Part shown: piece after piece, positions 47,501 through 56,269 of the stretch | How positions within the stretch are numbered: position 1 is the first letter of the stretch | Layout of the letters: the number at the start of each line of letters is the position of its first letter | Assembly (NCBI RefSeq): GCF_000499385.1 | Contig: NW_013654601.1 | Span: 62,501 to 118,769, forward strand | Length of the DNA: 56,269 nucleotides | From: Eimeria necatrix | Lineage: Eukaryota; Apicomplexa; Conoidasida; Eucoccidiorida; Eimeriidae | Reading direction: 5' to 3' | Program-made: the position numbers and the translations under genes | The notes under the pieces: model-generated | Told to the model about the DNA's origin: nothing | What the model saw: the letters and a program-made list of their open reading frames with translations, nothing else | Database searches by the model: none

Positions 47501-47623
47501 ATTCAGAGGGAGCTCTGGGCTGTTTGAGTGGATTGTGGGCACTTTGTATGCATGTGCTCTGCTGTATACGCAGCAACAGAAGAGTACAAAAAGCCACCAC
47601 GGAGGTGCTGCTGCTTTGGCCAT
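44542..47623 (-). CDS. thrS: Threonyl-tRNA synthetase, editing-less, likely apicoplast
   Basis: Nine exons in phase: 47623-47129, 46970-46707, 46495-46385, 46215-46085, 45928-45883, 45716-45579, 45341-45177, 45084-44960 and 44622-44542, about 518 residues plus an unresolved last exon. The N-terminus is a signal peptide (PPWWLFVLFCCCVYSRAHA) followed by a Ser/Gln/His-rich stretch of about 95 residues, as expected for apicoplast import. The catalytic core then starts at once (GTMMDLFCFPKP, ALLPRGQ). Class II motifs follow: LLKPMSCPLHL, motif 2 FGHVYRREVPSALSGL, FTQDDGHILC, GEGAFYGPKIDIHV with WQIGTLQ, and motif 3 HRAMCGSLERF with PWLAPTQ. The anticodon-binding domain has RVSIDTRPIHISRKLK and NTVTVR. 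It attaches Thr to tRNA-Thr. The TGS and editing domains usual in bacterial and cytosolic ThrRS are absent. The ATG is the first after an in-frame TGA. Confidence 0.92.
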
Positions 47624-48758
47624 TGTTTCACGCCTAGTTCTCTCAGCCAGGATGCTGGTGTAGACGGCTCTTTCCGAAAGAGGAGCAAGACAAGGCGGAT
47701 CTCACTGGCATGTTGAGCCCATGCCCCTGATATCGGCAGTTGCTGGGTCCACTGCACAGGGCTCATCACAGGCAGATGAATGGCAACCTGGGAGCATGTT
47801 GTGCATTGTCGAAAAGAAGCCCAAGATGCTAAACGTCTGCACGTGCGCGCAGGAGAAGGGAGTCGGCCGAGACAGCGAAGCTGGCGAACGGAGATCACGT
47901 ACAAGATGTCAAAGACTATCGACAATCTCGGAGGCGTATGTAGTCACGCAGCCTTAAAGATTGAACTAATAAATCCAGGGTTCGAGTAAATGAAGACCGT
48001 GGAGCCTCAAATAAAGAGTTCTGTGAGACTTCCCTTATTCAAAGGTGTTGTGCTAGTGGCAGTTGGGCCCTCGTGTGAAAACATGGGCAATAGCCTCCGA
48101 CAAGCAAAGTCCCTGGAGCCGCTTGTTTTTAACTTAATAGATATAACTTAATTACCATGAAATTTTAAATATCTTGTTAGCCCCTTCGCCCTAAGATAAG
48201 GACGGGTATCGCAGCCATTGACCCATCCTATCCTTCGGCTCAGCCCCATGGTAATCCATCGAGGGAGGTGAAGGATTGCTGTTTGTGGAGCAATTATTGG
48301 ACAAAACAGTCGATCTATAAGGCGCTCATGACTCATGCCAATTCTGAGCTTGTAAACAGACCCTCACGGACACTTGCTGCGCGAACGCTCGCGCACTAAT
48401 CGATTGTTGACGGAAGACTTCTCAACCATTAGCGAGCCTCACTAATGTTGGAGCGTGTAAACTTTATGAGGTCCTTATCGTAAATCCTAGTGGTATTGTC
48501 CATAATGAAAGCAGGGCAGACCTTGTGGCCGACTTCGCTGGAGTTGCTACCTAGCGGCATTCACCTCACAGGGGTCCCACAGATCGCTATTGAGGCATAG
48601 ACAGAAACCGCCTCTGCTTAAGCTCAGCTTCACTCTGGATCATGGAGTCAAACTTGAGCTGCAGTTAATGGCCTGGCCCCCAAAAGTCCCAGCCAGGCTG
48701 TGATGGACTGATTGGATTGGAAGGTAGTTAGCTGGAGGATGACGCATGCTGCAACCTG
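47624..48758. other. Divergent intergenic region
   Basis: Separates the starts of the ThrRS gene (-) and the acyl-CoA-synthetase-like gene (+), so it should hold both promoters. No triplet runs, telomere-like arrays or recognisable coding sequence; short open frames are without motifs. Confidence 0.5.
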
Positions 48759-51700
48759 ATGTTTCGCCGGGTCCTAACAAGGAAGAAACAGGTGCGGATG
48801 ATTTCGCATCAACAAGCTGCATACCTGTGGGCGAACCCTGGGGTGGAGTTAAGAGGCCTTCCCATGCACAGGCTGATGGCAGCTGCGGCAGCAAAACGGC
48901 TTCCAGCTAAACGTCGTAGTCATGCGCTGCTACTGTGCGCACTACTGCTGTGGCTTTCTTCACTGCTGGAAATTCCCCAACGCCAGCCACCTGTTCTTTT
49001 CGCCCTCGCTGCGACCACCGACAGCAAACATGAACCAAGTCGTCCGCTATCGCCCCTGCCGTCTGCAAGGGCAGGAGTAAATTCCCCTACATCGTCTCGA
49101 GACAACTCTTCGCGCATAAGAAAGGCTGGAAACTCAACTAGCTATGCAGCACGCAATCCGGAGACGACTGAACTATTCTCTGATGCTGCCGATAGGAGCC
49201 GCAGCCCGAACGCACCAAAGAGCCGGCAGCTCTTCGGCGTTTCCCATGGACGAGAAGGCTCCACTTATCGCTCTGAACAACAGAAGCTACTGGAAGGCAG
49301 CACGGTGCCTCCCCAGTTGGCTGCAGACAGTTCTGCTTCAATACGGCGCCCGTCAGTCTAAAGGCTCTGGTTTACGGAGAAGATGTTCGCAAATGCGCTC
49401 ATTGTTTCTGACATCATATCGACATGCATTTTGCAATGATTTCTGTAGCGGATTGTGGAGTTTACATATTAGTTTATGTTCGTCTAGCGCAGTGGTGGCT
49501 ATCTACTTCCTGCCAAAGGCATTTTTTGTCGTGGTCGATGGCGCACCACCAATCGCGGCATTTGTTTTGTGGCCTCTTGGATTTAGACATTGGGCTGATA
49601 TTAATCAGAATGCATATGTTCTCCACTTGTGGCGCTGGGCGAATACCGCGATTGGCCATTGGCTTGCTTTGGCGTACGTGATGACGTGAGTCCTTTGCGC
49701 AGGTTTGATCTGCTGCGGAGAGCTGCAGCGCTCTTTGGTGACTCTCCCTGGATACTGACCGGAGACGTGGATGAGATCAATGGATATCCCGTCATCACAT
49801 ATCAACAAGTAAGTTAATTGGTTACTCTTTGTGCAGGTCTCGGTGCTGCGACAGCCATCATGAAACTGATGTAAGTGACGAACTAGCTGGAGCTGAGGCA
49901 TCTACGCGCTTATGATTTTGAATATTCCTTTTTGGATTGACGCAGGGGTACTTCGTGGCGCGTTCGGTGGGAGCAGCGTTCGACCAGATGGTTCCAACCT
50001 CCCAGCTTCCTCAACGCGATGGCTCCAACGAGCCACTTAAGTTTTTTGGAACTTGGGCTTTCAACTCTGTAGAGTTACTTCTGGCGGACTTTGGCGGTAA
50101 GGAAATCCACAATGAGCACTTGTGCTTTCGCTCTTGAGCCTTTCTTGCGCGCTGGCAAGTCGTTCATGAATAAAAGGCCCGGAGGACAGAACCCTGTTGC
50201 TTCTGCTGATGCCAATGTTGCTTATTCTGTTTTAAAACCATAATAGTGCTCACCAAGAAACGGAAAGGATGGCGCGGGATGCAGGGAACTGCTGTTTTGC
50301 GTGAGCAGCGGGTGCGTACGGCTTGACAGTCGTGCCTATGCATCCTGAAATGAACCCCCGTCGATTTCTGGAAGTGATGATTCACACACGTGAGCAGGAA
50401 TCCTCCGAGTGTAGTTGTTCTTGGCCTCATCTGAGAAGACACTGCAGCCACATTTGGTTTACGTGTGAAGCGAAGTCGCAGCAGCAAATCTTGTTGTTCT
50501 CTTTGTAGTGCCAAAGAAATGAGGCCCTAGGTCTTTGGACTTCAGGCTGGAAAGCCATTTGCAGTGCTTGCGGTATTTCAGAGATGACGCACCTGTGCAC
50601 TGACTGGCGGCATCTTGAGATCGTTCTCGACCTGCTTGAAGGCGGGCAGCTCTCGAATCTTTCGACAGTCATAACCCTTGATGCGGCAAGTTGTCCTTAT
50701 GAAGGCCATGACAAAACATAAATTGCTATTATGTCCATGTCTCGTGTGCTTGGTGTTGCGTGTTGCGCTGCTGCCATGAAAAGTAGATTGGTCCTCTGAA
50801 CACTGCATATGTAACACAGCTGTTAAGGGTTATGCATCTCCTGTTGAATTTTTCAGGTAGGAGACTACACAATAGAGCGAGCAAGGGCACTCAACCTGAC
50901 TCTCGTGGACTTCTGGGACCTTGTTGACCCCTCGGAAGTAAGGGCGTGTACGCAGTAGTGTTTTGTTAGCGAATTGTCCAATGATGTTGAATGCCATTTC
51001 TCCTGATCGTGCTAGAGCTGCGACAGCGTGTGCCCATTATTGCCAAATCATTTAGCAGCAATATCAGCAAGCAGTGGAATAATTCAGTGCTAAAAGCAAC
51101 GGCTTCTCGCCCTTACTCAATGTTGCTTTTGCCTTGCTGAGACGTCCGACTGACGCTGTCTGCGCGCACTGCAGGGCTTTCCAGGTCAGAGTCGAAAAGT
51201 CATCACTCGTTCAGGTTTTGACACTGTGGAGGTTCTTGCTGTCATCTACCCAAGAGGCAAGCCCCACACATCGCCCACACTAACGAGTTAACCGCACTTT
51301 TTGGCGTGAAGTTCCAGCAGTATGATTTCTCTAATCTGAAAATTACTCGCGGCTGCTAGCAGCAAGAGCAATACTGTGTAGTCGCAACATGTGTTACGCC
51401 GTGTTTCGTTTGGCTAATGAACGCTGCAGCCTTGTCGATGCCTTTCAATGGAGCAATGCTGACAAACGAAAACGTGCTGGCATCTCTCGACACGCTGACG
51501 GACTGGAGGGCCAGGGTTTTGTCAATTCTAGAAGGTGTGCCTTTGCAGTTGGCCCTTCAGCTTTCTTCTTATGGTGCATCCTGAACTGTAGGCTCCAGTT
51601 TGGCTTCGTTTACCGGATGTGCTGGAGAATAGTTTAACTGTGAGACTTGCTAGACTTTTTTGGCTTTCACAGGCGACCGGGTCCTCTGTGTCGACTCGCT

Positions 51701-54384
51701 GGCTTCGATCCACCAGCGCGTGATCCATCTCGCCATCATTAGAGCCGGTGCTACTGTGGCGTTTGCCCACCAGGTAAGCAGCCTGCATGATTTAAAAGTT
51801 TTCCGTGCATTCCAGATTCACTTAATGGGAGCCACCGTGGACGTGAATAGCCGCGCAGTCTGTGCGTCTTCAATGGAGCCGGAGTTCCCGATTTTCCCAA
51901 GATTCCTGGACCCTATGTGCAAGCTGGTTTCTCCTTAGTGGGGTTCTAAGGTGCATGCTAGTCGCTTAAGTGACTATGTTTTGCGTTTTCAACTTTCCGT
52001 GGACTCAGGGGCTGCTGACCTTGCGGGAGGATGTCGAGTCATTGCGTCCAACAATGATTGCTGCATCCGGAGGAATCCTGCCGCTGCTCCACTCAGCAGT
52101 AAGTACACTTGCATTTAAAAAAGAATATCAGAGCTTCTATGTAAATGGATCTGAGAGGAAAGCTCTGCTGCTTTGTGGACTCCTTTCCAGGCTCGCCGCA
52201 CACTAAAGCAGATGGGCCGGCTGCGACGCTTTATGCTGCTTCTCAAGCTACGGTGGCGCGCTCGGTCGTATTGGCGAACGGGTGACTTGGAGCTGCAAAG
52301 GTTATCGGTCAGTGGCGCTGAGAGTGTTTTTGGACAGCACTGGACAGTTTCTTTTTAGTGCAGTTTTCATTGGAACTGTGTGGCGCATTGTGCTATTCGT
52401 CAACTGTCGTGCTTACGAGCAAATTACTAGTGATGAGAAACTGGAATCATATTCATCTTGTGTATATGATCTACTGTGCCATGTGCGTCTCTGCTGTTTT
52501 TTACAGCCGTTTGAAGACCTGAAGGAGAAACTGGCTAGCGTTCACACTATCATAGCAGCCCCAGCGTTGGTTTCCAGTGAGATTATAAAAGAACTGCAGT
52601 TGATGTACTCCATAAGCATTGTCCATGTAAGTGCATCGCCGAACAAAAAGAGAAAATATACAAAAACGAGCTACACAGATCGTTTTTCCTTTCGCTGTGC
52701 AGCCCTGCAACACTTTACGGAAGCCGCTTAACAAACAAAAGCAATCTGCTCAAAAGGAGGCGCATATATATAGCGCATTTTGTGGCCTCTGCATGCATGC
52801 ATGTTTTATTGAATAGGCCTGCTGCTCCCCTGAAACCGGGATTGCATTTTCTAGCCGCCAGCAGAACAGCAGCCCGTCAGACCCTCAGGACTTCCAGCGA
52901 ATGCGAGCGGCGCCTCTGGGGTGGGCGTCTCCGGTAGTTACAGTGGCTCTGGAGGAACTGAATGCCACTGACGACGCAGAGTCGATAGAGTTCCACGCAG
53001 ATGAAGTGCCCGGCAGGAGAGCAGTCACTTCCCCTCTGGTCTTGAATGCTTCTCTGAATGACGGGGACAATGTCAAGGCTGTAGAAAGCGCGACTCCTTT
53101 GGAAATGACTCGACCTAGTGTTCGAGGTAGCAGCAAAGGCCACGCAGTGACAGAGTACGTCTGCGCTTTTCCCTTTTACTAGTAGACAGTATGACGGCAG
53201 TGCGTAGCCGCATAACTTGACTTTCTGCTGCACACCTTGAGCCAATATTAGTTTCGCTGCAAAAATACTTGAGAGTTGCGTTTTTCACAGGGGGGAGGTT
53301 GTCATTCTGGGGCCGTGCGTATCTGTTGGTAAGCAGAAGCTTTCCTGTCTCTCGATTTCAAAGAGCAGCTGTAGCCGCAAAAGCCGTTTCCGTAGAAACA
53401 CAGCGTGGCTCTTAACTGCATGTACTGGCTTAAGCCCGACGCACAGAAGGGCTTCGGGACTGTTCAAAACATCTTTTTCAGGCTATTACCGGCACCAAAC
53501 TGCTTTCCAGCGGCAACTGACGAGCCGAGGAATGTACAAAACGGGCCTGGTGGCCGTTTATGCGGGGCCGGATTTGCCTCTTCGGATTGTCAGCGCGTTG
53601 TCTCGCAACCTTTTGACTGCTGAAGGGGAATTCATTGACTTAGAAGAAGCCGAAAGACAAATCCGAAAAGTCCCAATAGTTCGCCGCGCTTTGCTCTACG
53701 CGGATGACTTCCATGTCAGTCACCCCAATTTCATTCAACCTGTTTCATAGCAAAATTTTCAGACAGATATATGTAAATGCGCAGCAAACCTGCAGCGATG
53801 CTGACTTTTAAAGGGAAAATGGACCATGTTTCTTTATCAGCGTGAAATTCTGCTGCACTTGCTGTTTGTTTTTTCCCCTGCAGTCGCCGCTTGTGGCGAT
53901 CATCCAGCCAAGGAGAAGCGCAGTGCTGCGCTGGGCGAAGACACGGTTTGCCGTAAGTTGCTTGCACCAGCTCTTTTGCACCATTTTGGGGATTTAAATC
54001 AGGCATAATGGACTTTTTTTTCGGGAATAAGAGTCTCTATCTTGTCTACTTTTGACAAGAGTCACTGTGGATTTGACCCTGCGGCTTTGGGGCTGCTGTG
54101 CGCAGTTTTCCGACGAATACGGAGCGTCTTACGAAGATATTGTGTCACTTCCAGCGCTGCGCGCGTTCGTGCTAAAGCAGATTGAAGAAGAAACGCTGCT
54201 GACTCTCGACACATTCGAGAGACCCAAGGCTGTCTACTTAGTGCCCCACGATGTGGAACTCCCCATTGGAGTGTTTGAAAAAGAACACCGACAAAAACAA
54301 AACAACTATATCATTCTGCGGCGCCACCTGGCGGACGCATATGCGAAGCCCATTAGGGAGATGTACGCTTCGCTGTCCATGTGA
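48759..54384 (+). CDS. Acyl-CoA-synthetase-like protein, catalytic motifs degenerate
   Basis: Sixteen exons, all phases consistent: 48759-49351, 49703-49808, 49946-50096, 50582-50689, 50861-50937, 51175-51286, 51430-51534, 51673-51773, 52009-52098, 52191-52307, 52507-52626, 52817-53154, 53291-53328, 53482-53714, 53884-53952 and 54106-54384, giving 878 residues (843 if the second Met at 48864 is used, which places a hydrophobic segment LLLCALLLWLSSLL at residues 22-35 as a signal or anchor). The fold order of a long-chain acyl-CoA synthetase is visible: WILTGDVDEINGYPVITYQQ, NGAMLTNENVLASL, DSLASIHQRV with AGATVAFAH, LREDVESLRPTMI, GEVVILGP, KTGLVAVY, EGEFIDLEEAE, LVAIIQPRRSAVLRWAK. But the YTSGTTGxPKG loop is replaced by IYPRGKPHTSPTL and LSMPFNGAM, the TGD motif reads TGL, and the C-terminal catalytic Lys site reads NNYIILRR. 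Adenylation is therefore unlikely. A Ser/Ala-rich insert lies in exon 12. Weak donors (GTTGTC, GTTAAC) at exons 4 and 6 are the least certain joins. Confidence 0.75.
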
Positions 54385-55695
54385 CTCATCTTTTCCGTTT
54401 TCAAATCCACAAAATGTTCGTGCAATGTAAGCATCATCACCATCTGCAACACCATTAAGGTACTTAACCTGTAAGGCAGAAACGAAATAGGGTATTCATA
54501 TTTTTTGTTTACAACCTGGCTGACGTCGGGTCTAGACAGCAAAAACGCCATTACTTGACACAAAATACAGTACTTCTTTCGCCCTTGAGAGCTTGCGGTC
54601 GCGTTTAGGAATAAATACTCGCTGAAACTCACAATCGCTGCAGAATACCAAGATAATGAAAGCCCGATAGACAAAGTCTATTAATCACTGAGTGCAGCAG
54701 CAGCTTCAGGGCAATACATTTAGGGCTTGTGGTGGCTTAGGCATTTTTCCCTTGTCAGGGCTAACAGACCGTAGCTCGGGCACGTGGGGCTCTCTCTTGG
54801 GGAGCAATTAAATTGTTCTGAGTGCCCCCAGAGGCTGCAAGTAAAGTGTCTTAGTAAGAGCTTCCTCATGCTTACAGTGCAGCAGCACTACTAAATAAAC
54901 AAGCAAACTCGCTGGTGTTTGCCTTGCAGCGCCTTTTTCGGGTAATGTAACGAGAGTTTCTTGACTCCGTGCGGGTTTGTGCTCGTGTCTTTTACATACA
55001 TATGTGTATATAAGCATAGATGCTTAATAGATGACGCAGAGTTACTCGAGCAGCGCTTTCTGAATGGCAGACAGCAACTTCCATTCGCCTCGCTGTGCAG
55101 CGCTTGAGCGCCATTTGGGGCTGTTTCTTCAGCTCTGTGCCATCAGTTTTAAAGAAATTAATTTTTTTATGCTACTTGTTCGGATTATAATTCCTGAAGC
55201 TCCCATTATAGGTTTTAAAGCGCAAATGCGAATTCTGAATTGGGGCTGGGGCTGCTTTCTGCACTCGTCGCCTCTGGGTCTGGGGCTTTGGATCCGTTCG
55301 GATTCTGGTGTTTGGGACAAGAGCGCGATTTCCTGTGCGTTCAAGAGTTGAAGAAAAGAAAAATGTGAATTAATTCCTGCGAGGATCTGTTTGTTAAGGC
55401 ACAGGCTGCTTCCTGCATTGCAACCCGACCAACCACTGCTGCATGCTGGGCATACACTTTGTCTGTGTCGCCAGCTGGCGCCGTGTTCTCGCCGATGCGG
55501 CTTCAGGAATTCGAAACTTGTTGCTTTTTTGTGTTTGAAATGCAAAACTTTCCGGTTGAGTGACTAAGACCGGCTGCACGGCAGGCGCCGCGCCGCTAGC
55601 GAGAAGCTGCAAGAATAGGCTGCAGAGTCATGACTAGCCGTAGCTGAAGTTCACGCTGCGCCCCTAGCTGCTGGGTTTCCGAATACTCAGCTCCA
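54385..55695. other. Intergenic region
   Basis: Follows the stop of the acyl-CoA-synthetase-like gene and precedes the Gly/Pro-rich gene start. It should contain a 3' UTR and the promoter of the next gene, both on the + strand. No repeats of note and no convincing coding sequence; the minus-strand open frames 54674-54306 and 55545-55129 are shadows or unsupported. Confidence 0.5.
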
Positions 55696-56269
55696 ATGCA
55701 GGCTCAAAACTCCCACAATAACTCGGGGGGGGGGGGAGGAAACAGAGATCTTCAGGGAGTGGCGAACCCTTCGGGGGGGCCCCCGCACCTCATGTTCCCC
55801 CACCCCCCCCTCATGATGCCCCCGGGCATTCCGCTCCCCATGGGGCCCCCCTTCCCTGGGGGAGTGCCCCCTGCCTTGCTGCCGGGGGCCCTCGCGCTGC
55901 ACCACGCTGCAGTGGCAGGTGCTGCTGCTGGCGCTGCAGCAGCAGCAGAGGAAGCTCGCAGAGCTCAAGAGCAGTCCGTAGCAGGTTCTTCTTCCCACGA
56001 GGTCTCGGGGTCTGTGGGGGGCTCGGGGGGCTCCTTCGGGGGCCCCCAGGGCGGGGGGGCCCCCGGGGGCCCCGGGGCCCCCGGGGGCCCCCAGGGGCCC
56101 CAGCGCGGCGGCCGCTCCCAGGGGGGCCCCCGCGGCTCCGCCAGCAAACGGCAAACGATGGAACGCTCAAGTACCTCCTGGAGGCGCCAGGCCAAAGAGG
56201 AGGGGCCCCCAGAGGGGGGCCCCCAGTCGAAGTCGCGGGCGGAGTGGGGGGCCCCCCCGGGGGGCCCCC
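55696..56269 (+). CDS. Gly/Pro-rich low-complexity protein, 5' part
   Basis: An ATG at 55696 opens a frame that stays open for 191 codons to the window end, so the gene is cut off on the right. The protein starts MQAQNSHNNSGGGGGNRD, continues with Pro/Met-rich (HPPLMMPPGIPLPMGPPFPG) and Ala-rich segments, then long GGPQGP-type stretches and an Arg/Lys-containing part (SASKRQTMERSSTSWRRQAK). No domain is visible. Gly/Pro low complexity with Arg is common in RNA-binding or spliceosomal proteins, but that is only a compositional guess. An intron inside this block cannot be excluded. Opposite-strand frames here are shadows of the palindromic GGGGCCCC composition. Confidence 0.55.
   Translation, partial: MQAQNSHNNSGGGGGNRDLQGVANPSGGPPHLMFPHPPLMMPPGIPLPMGPPFPGGVPPALLPGALALHHAAVAGAAAGAAAAAEEARRAQEQSVAGSSSHEVSGSVGGSGGSFGGPQGGGAPGGPGAPGGPQGPQRGGRSQGGPRGSASKRQTMERSSTSWRRQAKEEGPPEGGPQSKSRAEWGAPPGGP
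55775..56269. repeat. GGGGCCCC-rich palindromic tracts
   Basis: Repeated G-runs followed by C-runs (for example 55772-55785, 56036-56105, 56201-56269). They are self-complementary and extremely GC-rich. Smaller examples occur at 3760-3802, 5563-5622 and 9249-9278. The window ends in such a tract, which may reflect an assembly limit. Confidence 0.8.

Noticed and set aside
55687..56195. Minus-strand Gly/Pro-rich frames opposite the last gene
   Set aside because: They arise from the palindromic GGGGCCCC composition; the + strand frame starts with a non-repetitive ATG context and stays open to the edge.

Overview
The window looks like nuclear DNA of a coccidian apicomplexan, most likely Eimeria. 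The evidence is dense CAG/GCT triplet runs readable as poly-Gln, poly-Ala, poly-Ser or poly-Leu, many short interstitial telomere-like arrays (TTTAGGG/AAACCCT), intron-rich protein genes with GT-AG introns, and a threonyl-tRNA synthetase with a presumed apicoplast-targeting leader. The species cannot be fixed from this alone. All gene models below are manual joins of exons checked by reading phase, splice dinucleotides and family motifs; no alignment was run.

Layout. From 1 to about 10.5 kb is a repeat-rich segment with GCTA tetranucleotide domains, CAG runs, a GCTGTG hexamer tract and telomere-like blocks in both orientations. Inside it a minus-strand gene for a probable secreted, GPI-anchored protein can be partly assembled (1657 to at least 3.7 kb). 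A RanBP1 gene (9012-11483, +) sits at the edge. A second small GPI-type surface protein gene follows (13047-14395, -). The repeat-poor part then starts: a 23 kb axonemal dynein heavy chain gene of the DNAH10 type (15595-39068, -), an unresolved coding-like patch just upstream of it, a WDR26/GID7-type WD40 gene (40308-43174, +), a threonyl-tRNA synthetase without an editing domain (about 44542-47623, -), and a 16-exon acyl-CoA-synthetase-like gene whose catalytic motifs are lost (48759-54384, +). The window ends inside the first exon of a Gly/Pro-rich gene in extremely GC-rich DNA (55696-56269, +).

These genes are ordinary eukaryotic neighbours, not an operon. Roles cover nuclear transport (RanBP1), male gamete motility (dynein), ubiquitin-dependent turnover (GID7/CTLH), organellar translation (ThrRS), the cell surface (two GPI-type proteins) and an apparent lipid-enzyme relative that has probably lost catalysis. 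The most unusual items are the acyl-CoA-synthetase-like protein, the editing-less ThrRS, the surface-protein gene hidden in the repeats, and the mixed-orientation telomere-like blocks around RanBP1 exon 1.
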